Positions 37,101-45,667 of a DNA stretch of 64,000 nucleotides are shown here, piece after piece. The notes beneath the pieces are model-generated. The model did not search any database, had not been told where the DNA came from, and was given only the letters and a program-made list of their open reading frames with translations. Position 1 is the stretch's first letter. Every line of letters starts with the position of its first letter. The stretch lies in assembly GCF_031844705.1 (NCBI RefSeq), contig NZ_CP134609.1:2108001-2172000 (forward strand). Reading direction: 5' to 3'. The stretch comes from Streptomyces sp. ITFR-16 (lineage in GTDB: Bacteria > Actinomycetota > Actinomycetes > Streptomycetales > Streptomycetaceae). A program made the position numbers and the translations under genes.

Positions 37101-38669
37101 CTACGGGGCCGTCGGGGGGTGAGTGACCTTGAGGGCGAGCCAGAGCTCCATCCGGGCGTCCGGGTCGTCCAGCGAGCGGCCGAGGATCTCCTCCACCCGG
37201 CGCATCCGGTAGCGCAGGGTGTGCCGGTGGACGCCCAGGTCGGCCGCCGCCGCGTCCCACTGGCCGTGGTGCGAGAGCCAGGCGCGCAGGGAGGCGACCA
37301 GGTCGCCCCGGCCCTTGGCATCGTGCTCGTACAGGGCGCGGAGCATGCCGTCGGCGAAGGCCCGTACGGCGTCGTCGGCGAGCAGCGGCAGCACCGAACC
37401 GGCGGCCAGCTCCTCGTGCTCGACCAGGGCCCTGCCCCGGCGGCGGGCCACCGAGAGGGCCTGCTCGGCCTGTTTGTACGCGGCCGAGACGGCGATCGGG
37501 CCCGCGGGGGCGGAGAGCCCGACGACGACCTCGGTGTCCTCCGCCGCCGGGTCGCGCGGCGGGCGGTCCTCCTGGGCCTCGGCGTAGGCCGCGCAGGCGG
37601 CGACGGCGGCTCCCCCGTCGGCGGCCAGCACGACCAGCCGTTCGCCCTCGGGGACCATCAGCAGGGTCTCGCCGGACCGGGCGGCCGCGGTCTCCATGGC
37701 CTCGGCGAGCTGTGCGGTGGACGAGGACTCCGGGGCCTCGGCGATGAGCAGCCGGAAGGGGGCGTCGAGCAGCCCGCCGTAGAGGTCTCCGGCGACGGCC
37801 CGGGCGTGGTCGGGCTGGCTGGCCAGGAGCATGCGCAGGACGGCCGCGCCCAGGCGCTGTTCGGCGCCCTGGAGCGAGCGGGAGCGGGCCGTGGTGAGGG
37901 TGAGCAGGGCGACGGCCGAGTGCACCGCGTACCGCTCCGCCGTGCCGAGCGCGGCCCCGGTGCCGACGGCGAGGGCGCCGCGGACGCGGCGGCCGGTGCC
38001 CAGGGACTGGAGCTCGACCCGGTCGTCGGTGTCGCCGACGACGACGCTGGCCGGCGCCGGCCGCTCGCGCAGCCGCTCCACGTCGGGGGTGAGCCGGGCG
38101 GCGCGGCGGGCGGCCCAGTCGGGGGCGGCGGCCACGACGGCCCCGGAGGCGTCGTACAGCGCGGCCCAGCCGTCGACCTGCGCGGCGAGCCGGGCGAGCA
38201 GATCGGCGGGCCCGTCCCCGGCGAGCGCGGCCCGGGTGAGCTCGCGCTGCGCCTCGAAGCCGGCGGTGACGGCCCGGTACTGGTCGGCGGCGATCTCCGA
38301 GGACACGGCCTTGGCGATGGCGAGGAACGGGGTGCGGCGCGGCACCTCGAGCAGGGGCAGCCCGGCCTCCTCGGCGGCGCCGATCAGGGGCTGCGGCACG
38401 TCGTCGTAGTTGACCCCGACGGCGAACCCCAGCCCGGCCACCCCGGCTGCGGCCAGCCGCCGCACGTACCGCCCCATGGCCTCGGGGTTGTCGGCGTCGA
38501 GATTGGTCGCGGTGACCAGCAGCAGCTCACCGCCCTCCATGTACGGAACGGGATCGGTCAACTCACTGGCGTGCGCCCAGCGCACGGGCGTACCGAGCCG
38601 GTCCGCCCCCGCACGCACCGTGAGTTTGAGCGCCGAGTGCTGGACGAGCGAGGCGAGGGTGGGGGGCAT
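37101..38669 (-). CDS. PucR-family transcriptional regulator
   Basis: The 522-residue protein has the N-terminal PucR ligand domain (GTPVRWAHASELTDPVPYME and GGELLLVTATNLDADN) and a central GGDEF-like region. At the C-terminus is the family helix-turn-helix (WDAAAADLGVHRHTLRYRMR, then RVEEILGRSLDDPDAR). Such regulators sense nitrogenous metabolites and often control purine or GABA catabolism. Flanking aldehyde dehydrogenase and gabT genes suggest a GABA-responsive role here. A set of TGCCA half-sites lies just upstream (38734-38771), perhaps its autoregulatory operator. Confidence 0.93.
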   Translation of the reverse strand: MPPTLASLVQHSALKLTVRAGADRLGTPVRWAHASELTDPVPYMEGGELLLVTATNLDADNPEAMGRYVRRLAAAGVAGLGFAVGVNYDDVPQPLIGAAEEAGLPLLEVPRRTPFLAIAKAVSSEIAADQYRAVTAGFEAQRELTRAALAGDGPADLLARLAAQVDGWAALYDASGAVVAAAPDWAARRAARLTPDVERLRERPAPASVVVGDTDDRVELQSLGTGRRVRGALAVGTGAALGTAERYAVHSAVALLTLTTARSRSLQGAEQRLGAAVLRMLLASQPDHARAVAGDLYGGLLDAPFRLLIAEAPESSSTAQLAEAMETAAARSGETLLMVPEGERLVVLAADGGAAVAACAAYAEAQEDRPPRDPAAEDTEVVVGLSAPAGPIAVSAAYKQAEQALSVARRRGRALVEHEELAAGSVLPLLADDAVRAFADGMLRALYEHDAKGRGDLVASLRAWLSHHGQWDAAAADLGVHRHTLRYRMRRVEEILGRSLDDPDARMELWLALKVTHPPTAP

Positions 38670-38733
38670 GGGGATGGGGGGACCTTTGGGAGGAGGCGAT
38701 TACGCCGTCCCGTACGAACGGCTGTCGTCGATT

Positions 38734-38771
38734 CTGCCAGGGTGGCAGAGTTCCTGTCACCGCTGCCACCC
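38734..38771. promoter_or_regulatory. TGCCA/TGGCA half-site cluster upstream of pucR
   Basis: CTGCCA-ggg-TGGCAG (38734-38748) is a perfect 6-bp palindrome. GGGTGGCA (38740-38747) is also complementary to TGCCACCC (38764-38771). Three half-sites therefore lie 65-102 bases before the regulator's start codon, a typical operator position. Confidence 0.45.
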
Positions 38772-38791
38772 CCGGGCCCCCTTTGCGCCGG

Positions 38792-41242
38792 TCAGCCCGT
38801 CAGCCGCACCAGGAGCGGCGGTACGTGTTCACCGCCGACCGTGGTCAGCGAGAGCACCGCGTGCCCCGCCGGCAGTTCGTACGCGAGTCCGGAGGCGGAC
38901 CAGCGCTCCCGCTCGACCTGGCGCACGGTCACCGCGTCCGTGGTCACGGCCTTGCCGGTGGCCAGCTTCCGCAGCGCGTGCAGGGCGCGGGTGACGGGCT
39001 GGTCGGCGAAGACGCCGTGCTGGGCGACCTCCCGGACCTCCACCCACTCCTTGCCCCACGCCTCGGCGAAGCGCTTGCCGTCCCAGGTGGTGACCCCGGG
39101 GAAGGCCATGGCGCAGCCGACCGCGCCGAGCAGCGCGGTGTGCAGCCCCTCGGGGACGTCGTCCAGCGTCCGCAGGGCGAGGACCGCCCCGGCGTTGACG
39201 GAGCGCAGCCGCCGGATGCCCCGGACGGTCTCGGCGGTGAGGGTCCCGGTCGCGTCGTCCAGAACCAGGCAGACGAAGAGCGAGCGGTCGGCGCGGGCGG
39301 CGGCGATCGCGTTGAACTGGGCCAGGACGAGCCGCGCCAGCACGCGGGACGCCTCGGCGTGCACGCGCTCGGGCAGATCGATGCGCACCCGCAGCGGGTG
39401 CTGCTCCAGGGAGCGCAGCGAGAACGGGCGGGCGCCCTCGCCGGTGGCGAAGAACCCGGCGAAGGCGGGCCGGTCGAGTGCGGCGATCCGGTCGGCGAGT
39501 ACGGCGGCGGGGTCGGCCGCGCCGCCCGCCTGCCGGGCCCGGGCGTCCAGTTCACGCAGCATCGCGTGATGGCCTGCCTCCTCCAGCGCCCGGCGCAGGG
39601 CGCCCAGTGCGGCGGGCGAGCCCTCCAGGAGTTCGCGGAGTTCGGGGACGGCGGGGAAGCGGCCGTGGACGGCCCGGTAGGGGCCGAGCAGCTGGCCCAG
39701 CGCGGTGGCCGCGCGCCGGGTGTCCAGGCCGGGGATGTCACCGGCCAGGCCCTCCGCGAGGGCGGCGGCGGCCTCGTCGGGGTCCGTGGTGCCGCCGTAC
39801 AGGTCGAAGTCGTGCACGGAGGAGGGGTCGCCGATCCGGACGACGACGTCGTAGGCGTCGTCCGGGCCGAGCCCGGCACCTGCTCCCCCGACGGCCAGCA
39901 CCGCGGCCTGGCCGGTGAGGGCCCGCAGGGCGAGGGACTCGACGACGGGCCGGACCACCCGGTCCGTCTTGCCGGAGCCCGGGGGCCCGACGGCCAGCAG
40001 GGAGGTGCCGAGGGACGCGGGGTCCAGAGCCAGGCCCGAGCCCCGGCGGGGGTAGGGGTTGCGCGGGTCGTCGGCGACGTCGCCGACCCGGACCTGGCCG
40101 GTGAGCGGGTCGTGCTCGGCCGTGCGCCGGGGTACGTCCCGGCTGCCGGAGGGGTGGAGATAGGCGTCGGGGCCCTTGCGCAGCACCGTCTCGGTGAAGG
40201 ACGCGATCCGGTCGGGGCGGGTCCGGACGGTGGACCACGCGTGGCGCAGCCGTACGCAGTCCACGTCGTTCATCCGGCCGGCGTGCACGGCGGCGGTGAG
40301 CGCCTCGGCGGCGTCGGTGCTGCCCGCAGCGCGCAGATCCGGCCAGTGGGCCCTGAGGGGGCCGGTGGACTCGGGGGCGGGGGTGGTGCCGGGCTGCCGG
40401 GCCGGGTGCTCGGCGGCGCCCCGGGCCCGGCCCGTGAAGGGGCCGAACTCCGTCGCCCACCGGCCGATTCTGGCGAAGGGCCACACGATCGCGGTGGCGA
40501 TCAGGGCGTAGAGCACGAGCGAGACGAGCAGCGCCAGGTACTTGTTGCCGCCGCCCTGCATCAGCCCGGTGGGGACGGCGGGAAAGACGATGTCCGCGAG
40601 CGGCACCCGGTGGGTCCAGACGAGCCAGAGCATGAGCACCGCGGCGGTCGCCGTGAGAACGGCCCTGGCCCGGCCGAGGCCGTCTCCGGCGAAATAGCGG
40701 AACACCCCGGCCCAGCCGCCGATCCGGGCGGCCCAGAAGCCGAGGCCGAAGACCAGGACCTGGTAGTAGAGCGTGGTGGAGTTGACCACCAGCGCGGGCG
40801 CGTCCTTCCGCAGACCGCCGAAGGACCACCACTCGGGCCCGGTGATGATCTCGATCGGCTTGCTCACATAGGGGACGGTGCGCTCCGTCAGCAGCAGCCA
40901 CAGCAGCAGCCACAGGGCGAACGTCGCGGCCGGGCCCACCAGCGAGGGGCGCGGCGGCCGCTCGTCGGGCCTCGGCACATGGCCGTACCGCCACACGCCG
41001 GGCCCGGGTTCCGGGCGGGGCGCGTTCAGCCAGTCGGCCGTGGCAGCGGGGACACCCGCCGCCCGGGGCGGAGCCGCCGGCGGCCTCGGGACGGACGGCG
41101 GCACGGCGGGCGGGAACGGGGGCGGTCCGGCGGGCGGCGGGCCCGCCGGACGCGGTACGGAGCCCCCCGGCCGGCCGGCACGGTCGTCGGGCGGCTGCGC
41201 CCCCCGCGTACCCCGCCCGCCGTACGTACCGTCGTTGTCCAT
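38792..41242 (-). CDS. Membrane-anchored TraG/FtsK-like P-loop ATPase
   Basis: The 816-residue protein has an N-terminal Pro/Gly-rich region of about 95 residues. About four transmembrane helices follow (ATFALWLLLWLLL, YYQVLVFGLGFWAA, AVLTATAAVLMLWLVW, ALLVSLVLYALIATAIVWPF). The cytoplasmic ATPase has Walker A VGPPGSGKTDRVVRP at about residues 417-431 and Walker B LFVCLVLDDA, with a following TLDDVPEGLHTALLG. The order of helices then P-loop resembles type IV coupling proteins and FtsK/TraG motors. No relaxase, pilus or other transfer gene is nearby, and it is flanked by metabolic genes, so it is likely a conserved chromosomal protein. Function unknown. Confidence 0.88.
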   Translation of the reverse strand: MDNDGTYGGRGTRGAQPPDDRAGRPGGSVPRPAGPPPAGPPPFPPAVPPSVPRPPAAPPRAAGVPAATADWLNAPRPEPGPGVWRYGHVPRPDERPPRPSLVGPAATFALWLLLWLLLTERTVPYVSKPIEIITGPEWWSFGGLRKDAPALVVNSTTLYYQVLVFGLGFWAARIGGWAGVFRYFAGDGLGRARAVLTATAAVLMLWLVWTHRVPLADIVFPAVPTGLMQGGGNKYLALLVSLVLYALIATAIVWPFARIGRWATEFGPFTGRARGAAEHPARQPGTTPAPESTGPLRAHWPDLRAAGSTDAAEALTAAVHAGRMNDVDCVRLRHAWSTVRTRPDRIASFTETVLRKGPDAYLHPSGSRDVPRRTAEHDPLTGQVRVGDVADDPRNPYPRRGSGLALDPASLGTSLLAVGPPGSGKTDRVVRPVVESLALRALTGQAAVLAVGGAGAGLGPDDAYDVVVRIGDPSSVHDFDLYGGTTDPDEAAAALAEGLAGDIPGLDTRRAATALGQLLGPYRAVHGRFPAVPELRELLEGSPAALGALRRALEEAGHHAMLRELDARARQAGGAADPAAVLADRIAALDRPAFAGFFATGEGARPFSLRSLEQHPLRVRIDLPERVHAEASRVLARLVLAQFNAIAAARADRSLFVCLVLDDATGTLTAETVRGIRRLRSVNAGAVLALRTLDDVPEGLHTALLGAVGCAMAFPGVTTWDGKRFAEAWGKEWVEVREVAQHGVFADQPVTRALHALRKLATGKAVTTDAVTVRQVERERWSASGLAYELPAGHAVLSLTTVGGEHVPPLLVRLTG

Positions 41243-41487
41243 GAACCGTTGCCCCCTGACCAGCCGGGTCCGACCCCTGCACCGGTCAATCTAGTGCGGG
41301 AACACGGGGAGTTCAGCAACGCGCCCGGATGGTGACGGGCCGGGTGCGCGACGTTTCCGCACCGGCTTCTGTCCGCCACGGACAAGGACATGCCCGCCAC
41401 CACTCCCGATCGGAGCATGCCGGACCCCCTCCCCCGCCCCTAGCCTGCAGAAAGAGAAGCGTCCGCAATACCCCCCAGGAGCCCCGC
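41243..41487. promoter_or_regulatory. Divergent intergenic region, TraG-like ATPase / gabT
   Basis: This 245-base gap separates the divergent ATPase gene and gabT, so it must hold both promoters. The gabT ribosome site CAGGAG lies at about 41476-41481. I see only a weak inverted repeat TGTCC-gccac-GGACA near 41368-41382 and no convincing -10/-35 pair. Confidence 0.4.
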
Positions 41488-42828
41488 ATGACCGCTATTC
41501 CGCAGGAGCGCCGCGTCCTCACCGCCATTCCCGGCCCGAAGTCGGTGGAGCTGCAGGCCCGCCGGCTGGCGGCGGTCGCCGCTGGTGTGGGCTCCACGCT
41601 GCCGGTGTTCACCGCCCGTGCCGGTGGCGGGATCATCGAGGACGTGGACGGCAACCGGCTGATCGACTTCGGCTCCGGGATCGCCGTGACCTCGGTCGGC
41701 GCCTCCGCCGAGGCGGTCGTGCGCCGGGCGTCCGCCCAGCTCGCGGACTTCACCCACACCTGTTTCATGGTCACGCCGTACGAGGGGTACGTCGAGGTCT
41801 GCGAGCAGCTCGCCGAGCTGACGCCGGGCGACCACGCCAAGAAGTCCGCGCTGTTCAACTCGGGCGCCGAGGCGGTCGAGAACGCGGTGAAGATCGCCCG
41901 CGCCTACACCAAGCGCACCGCCGTCGTCGTCTTCGACCACGGCTACCACGGCCGGACCAACCTCACGATGGCGCTGACGGCGAAGAACATGCCGTACAAG
42001 CAGGGCTTCGGCCCGTTCGCGCCCGAGGTCTACCGGGTGCCGGTGGCGTACGGCTACCGCTGGCCGACCGGTGCGGAGAACGCCGGCGCCGAGGCGTCCG
42101 CGCAGGCCATCGACGAGATCACCAAGCAGATCGGCGCGGACAACGTCGCCGCGATCATCATCGAGCCGGTGCTCGGCGAGGGCGGCTTCATCGAGCCGGC
42201 CAAGGGCTTCCTCCCGGCGATCGCGCAGTTCGCCAAGGACAACGGCATCGTCTTCGTCGCGGACGAGATCCAGTCCGGCTTCTGCCGCACCGGCCAGTGG
42301 TTCGCCTGCGAGGACGAGGGCATCGTCCCGGACCTGATCACCACCGCCAAGGGCATCGCGGGCGGTCTGCCGCTGTCCGCCGTGACCGGCCGCGCCGAGA
42401 TCATGGACGCGGCGCACGCGGGCGGCCTCGGCGGCACGTACGGCGGCAACCCGGTCGCCTGCGCGGGCGCGCTCGGCGCCATCGAGACCATGCGCGAGCT
42501 TGACCTGAACGCGAAGGCCAGGCGCATCGAGGAGGTCATGAAGGGCCGCCTCGCCGAGATGCGGGCCAAGCTGCCGAACGGCGGCATCATCGGCGACATC
42601 CGCGGCCGCGGCGCCATGATCGCGATCGAGCTGGTGAAGCCGGGCACCAAGGACCCGTACCCGGAGGCGGCCGGCGCGCTCGCGAAGGCCTGCCACGCCG
42701 AGGGCGTCCTCGTCCTCACCTGCGGCACGTACGGCAACGTGCTGCGCTTCCTGCCGCCGCTGGTGATCGGCGAGGACCTGCTCGACGAGGGCCTCGACGT
42801 GATCGAGCGGGCTTTCGCCTCGGTCTGA
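41488..42828 (+). CDS. gabT: 4-aminobutyrate aminotransferase
   Basis: The 446-residue class III PLP enzyme transfers the GABA amino group to 2-oxoglutarate, giving succinic semialdehyde and glutamate. I start at the ATG at 41488 with CAGGAG upstream. It has NSGAEAVENAVKIARAYTKR, the PLP-stacking FDHGYHGRTNLTMALT, the Asp in VFVADEIQSGFCRTGQWFAC, and the PLP-Lys in TTAKGIAGGLPLSAVTGRAE. It lies near a PucR regulator, an aldehyde dehydrogenase and the putrescine transport/degradation genes, so it should take GABA formed from putrescine into central metabolism. Confidence 0.95.
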   Translation: MTAIPQERRVLTAIPGPKSVELQARRLAAVAAGVGSTLPVFTARAGGGIIEDVDGNRLIDFGSGIAVTSVGASAEAVVRRASAQLADFTHTCFMVTPYEGYVEVCEQLAELTPGDHAKKSALFNSGAEAVENAVKIARAYTKRTAVVVFDHGYHGRTNLTMALTAKNMPYKQGFGPFAPEVYRVPVAYGYRWPTGAENAGAEASAQAIDEITKQIGADNVAAIIIEPVLGEGGFIEPAKGFLPAIAQFAKDNGIVFVADEIQSGFCRTGQWFACEDEGIVPDLITTAKGIAGGLPLSAVTGRAEIMDAAHAGGLGGTYGGNPVACAGALGAIETMRELDLNAKARRIEEVMKGRLAEMRAKLPNGGIIGDIRGRGAMIAIELVKPGTKDPYPEAAGALAKACHAEGVLVLTCGTYGNVLRFLPPLVIGEDLLDEGLDVIERAFASV

Positions 42829-42987
42829 CGCCGGTACGGTCCCGGGCTCCGCACGGGGCGTTTTCCGCCGGGATGCCCGGTGGCCGGACCACCGTCCGCA
42901 CGGTCCTGTGAAGAAGGTGTGCGGGGGCGATGGCGGGATACGGTACCCGCTGTCCGTCCCCCACCGCCTGACGTACGGTTTGCGCAG

Positions 42988-43803
42988 ATGAGAGAAACAC
43001 CCCGCCCGCAGGGGACTGCGGGCGACGCCGGGCCGGAGCTTCCCCAGCGCCGTCCTGGTTGTGCCTTCGCGCACACCACTGGAGCCTCCGGCTCCGGAAC
43101 TCCTCACCGATCGGTTTGCCGCCCGCCCCACACCCCCCGGGGCGCGCGGCAAACCGGTCCGTCCGTCCGTCCCGGAACCACCCCCCCTGTTCCGGGACGG
43201 ACGGCTCTTCTCTTTTCTGCGGTGTCGGGGCTGTCGGCCCTGTTCGCCCTCACCACCTGGCAGATCGCGGCCGACGGCCCGCTGCGCGCCCTCGACGAAC
43301 GCACCGGCCGGTTCCTCGTCGGACACGGCCCCCGGTGGCTCACCGAATTCCTCGCCGATCTCGGCAATATGCAGGTCGCGCTCCCGGTCCTGGGCTGCGC
43401 GCTGTTCTGGTGCCTGCTGCGCGGCGAGCGCCGGGCGCCGGTCACCGCCGCGCTCGCCATGGCCGCCGTGCCGCTGCTCGTCGTTCCGCTCAAGGACTGG
43501 ATCGCCCGCCCCGGGCCGCTGACCGAAGCCACCGGCTACTACCCGTCGGGCCATGCGGCGACCGCCGCGGTGGCGTACGGGGCGGCGGCGCTGCTGCTGG
43601 CCCCGTACGCGCGGCGCGCGTGGATGATGCCCGTCGCCGCTGTCCTGCTGACAGCGGCGACGGGCATCGGTCTGGTGCTGCGCGGCTATCACTGGCCGCT
43701 GGATGTGCTGGGCAGCTGGTTCCTGTGCGGGCTGCTGCTGATCCCGCCGGCGCTCAGCCGCCGAAGTAGGCGTCGAAGTTCTTCGAGAACTCCCAGTTGT
43801 TGA
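42988..43803 (+). CDS. PAP2-family membrane phosphatase
   Basis: I choose the ATG at 42988 (MRETPRPQ), giving 271 residues. The frame continues further up but without support, and a start nearer the first helix is possible. About five hydrophobic segments carry the three PAP2 motifs: KDWIARPGP, YPSGHAATAA and GYHWPLDVLGSW. It should dephosphorylate a lipid phosphate or diphosphate, such as undecaprenyl diphosphate or phosphatidic acid, at the membrane. Its last 16 codons overlap the end of the convergent chitinase gene by 50 bases. That tail ([15 protein letters not shown]) is a basic, non-conserved extension. Confidence 0.83.
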   Translation: MRETPRPQGTAGDAGPELPQRRPGCAFAHTTGASGSGTPHRSVCRPPHTPRGARQTGPSVRPGTTPPVPGRTALLFSAVSGLSALFALTTWQIAADGPLRALDERTGRFLVGHGPRWLTEFLADLGNMQVALPVLGCALFWCLLRGERRAPVTAALAMAAVPLLVVPLKDWIARPGPLTEATGYYPSGHAATAAVAYGAAALLLAPYARRAWMMPVAAVLLTAATGIGLVLRGYHWPLDVLGSWFLCGLLLIPPALSRRSRRRSSSRTPSC

Positions 43804-45580
43804 AGCGGTCCCAGTTGACGGACCAGGTCATCAGCCCGCGCAGCCCGGACCAGGTGCCGTGGGTGGCGTACGAGCCGCAGTCGGTCTTCTTCGTCAGGCA
43901 GTTGAGCGCCTTGGTGACCTCGGCCGGCGAGGTGTGGCCGTTGCCCGCCTGGGTGGACGCCGGCAGGCCGATCGCGACCTGGTCGGGGCGCAGCCCGGGG
44001 AAGACCTTGGTCTGGTCGCCCGCCACCGGGAACCCGGCCAGCAGCATGTCGGTCATCGCGATGTGGAAGTCGGCGCCGCCCATGGAGTGGTACTGGTTGT
44101 CCAGGCCCATGATGGAGCCCGAGTTGTAGTCCTGGACGTGCAGCAGGGTGAGGTCGTCGCGCAGGGCGTGGATCACCGGGAGGTAGGCCCCGGCGCGCGG
44201 GTCCTGGCCGCCCCAGGGGCCCGAGCCGTAGTACTGGTAGCCGAGCTGCACGAAGAAGGTCTCGGGGGCCATGGTGAGGACGAACTTCTCGCCGTACTTG
44301 GCCTTGAGGGTCTTCACCGCGGAGATCAGGTTGACGATCACCGGTGTGGTGGGGTTCCGGAAGTCGGTGTCGCCGGTGTTCAGCGAGAGCGAGTGGCCCT
44401 CGAAGTCGATGTCAAGGCCGTCCAGACCGTACTCGTCGATGATCTTGCTGACCGAGGAGACGAAGGTGTCGCGGGCGGCGGTGGTGGCGAGCTGCACCTG
44501 TCCGTTCTGGCCGCCGATGGAGATCAGCACCTTCTTCCCTGCGGCCTGCTTGGCCTTGATGGCCGCCTTGAACTCGGCCGCGGACTCGACGTTCGGGCAC
44601 TCGGTGACCGGGCAGAGCGAGAAGCGGATGTCGCCGGAGGTGACGGAGGTCGGCTCGCCGAAGGCCAGGTCGATGACGTCCCAGGAGTCGGGCACGTCCG
44701 CCATCCGGGTGTAGCCGGAGCCGTTGGCGAAGCTGGAGTGCAGATAGCCGACGAGCGCGTGGGCCGGCAGCTCCGTGCCGCCGCCCCCGCCGCCGCCCGC
44801 GACGGTGGTCGCCGGGACGGCCGCGGACTTCGCGGACTCGCCCGCGGAGTTGGTGGCACTGACCTGGAAGCTGTACGCGGTCGAGGCGGTCAGCCCCGTC
44901 ACGGTCGCCGAGGTCCCGGTCGCCGAGAGGACCTTCGTGCCGCCCCGGTAGATGTTGTAACCGGTGGCCCCCGAGGACGCGTTCCAGGACAGCGGCACCG
45001 AGGACGCGGTGGGCGTGCCCGCCTTGAGGCCGGTGGGTACGGCGGGGAGCGCGACCGGGTCGCCGCCGGGTCCGACGAGGGTGAGGTCGTCGGCGTAGTA
45101 GGCGGGGGTTCCGTACCAGCCGTGCGTGTACACCTTGACCGAGGTCGTCGAGGCACCGGTGGTGAACGTGGTGGTGAGCTTCTGCCAGGCCCCGGCGGAC
45201 TGCGTCCAGGTGGACACGTCGGTCGTGCCGGTGCCCTCGGCCCCCAGGTAGACGTAGCTGCCCTGCACCCAGGCGCTCAGCGTGTACGTGGAGCCGGGCT
45301 TGACCGTCACGGACTGGGAGCACTTGGCGTTGTCGCTGCCGGCCGGGGTGGCCTTCAGCGCCGAAGTCCCGCCGTGCACCGGCGTGCTGACGACGGCTCC
45401 GCTGCCGCCCGTACAGGTCCAGCCGGTCAGCCCGGCCTCGAAGGTGCCGTTGCTCGCCAGATCGACGTCGGCCGCGGCGGCGCTGGGCGCCGTGGCCGCC
45501 AGGCCGCCGACGGCCAGCAGGGCGGCCGAGAACACGGCCAGAAGTCCGGTCATGCGGGCGGGGGGTCCCGTGCGTTCCAC
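43754..45580 (-). CDS. Secreted GH18 chitinase with CBM and FnIII domains
   Basis: The 608-residue exoenzyme starts with GTG at 45580, 5 bases after GGAGG. A signal peptide runs to about residue 37. A beta-sandwich carbohydrate-binding module (about 40-170, starting VDLASNGTFEAGLTGWTCTG) is followed by a fibronectin III domain (about 178-262), a Gly-rich linker and a GH18 barrel. The catalytic DxxDxDxE motif is in LDGLDIDFEGHS, with SxGG as LISIGGQNG. It hydrolyses chitin outside the cell. This order fits the ChiB/ChiC-type chitinases of Streptomyces. The promoter carries a DasR-like operator, so N-acetylglucosamine control is likely. Its 3' end overlaps the convergent PAP2 gene. Confidence 0.94.
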   Translation of the reverse strand: MERTGPPARMTGLLAVFSAALLAVGGLAATAPSAAAADVDLASNGTFEAGLTGWTCTGGSGAVVSTPVHGGTSALKATPAGSDNAKCSQSVTVKPGSTYTLSAWVQGSYVYLGAEGTGTTDVSTWTQSAGAWQKLTTTFTTGASTTSVKVYTHGWYGTPAYYADDLTLVGPGGDPVALPAVPTGLKAGTPTASSVPLSWNASSGATGYNIYRGGTKVLSATGTSATVTGLTASTAYSFQVSATNSAGESAKSAAVPATTVAGGGGGGGTELPAHALVGYLHSSFANGSGYTRMADVPDSWDVIDLAFGEPTSVTSGDIRFSLCPVTECPNVESAAEFKAAIKAKQAAGKKVLISIGGQNGQVQLATTAARDTFVSSVSKIIDEYGLDGLDIDFEGHSLSLNTGDTDFRNPTTPVIVNLISAVKTLKAKYGEKFVLTMAPETFFVQLGYQYYGSGPWGGQDPRAGAYLPVIHALRDDLTLLHVQDYNSGSIMGLDNQYHSMGGADFHIAMTDMLLAGFPVAGDQTKVFPGLRPDQVAIGLPASTQAGNGHTSPAEVTKALNCLTKKTDCGSYATHGTWSGLRGLMTWSVNWDRFNNWEFSKNFDAYFGG

Positions 45581-45618
45581 AACGGCCTCCGTGCAGGGGG
45601 GAATTGAGTGTGGCGCAC

Positions 45619-45652
45619 AACATGGTCCAGACCAATCGGGTTGTCAAGACCT
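45619..45652 (-). promoter_or_regulatory. Chitinase promoter with DasR-type operator (dre)
   Basis: On the minus strand TTGACA (45642-45647) and CATGTT (45619-45624) are spaced 17 bases apart, a good vegetative promoter. Within it TGGTCCAGACCA (45623-45634) matches the dre core TGGTCTAGACCA with one change. A related half-repeat lies at 45641-45652. Direct repeats of this kind are known in streptomycete chitinase promoters, where the GntR-type repressor DasR binds. Confidence 0.75.
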
Positions 45653-45667
45653 CTGGCACCGGGCGCC

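Noticed and set aside
38792..41242. Integrated conjugative element suggested by the TraG-like ATPase
   Set aside because: No integrase, replication or transfer gene, tRNA or att-like repeat is nearby. Both flanks are ordinary metabolic genes with the same composition.
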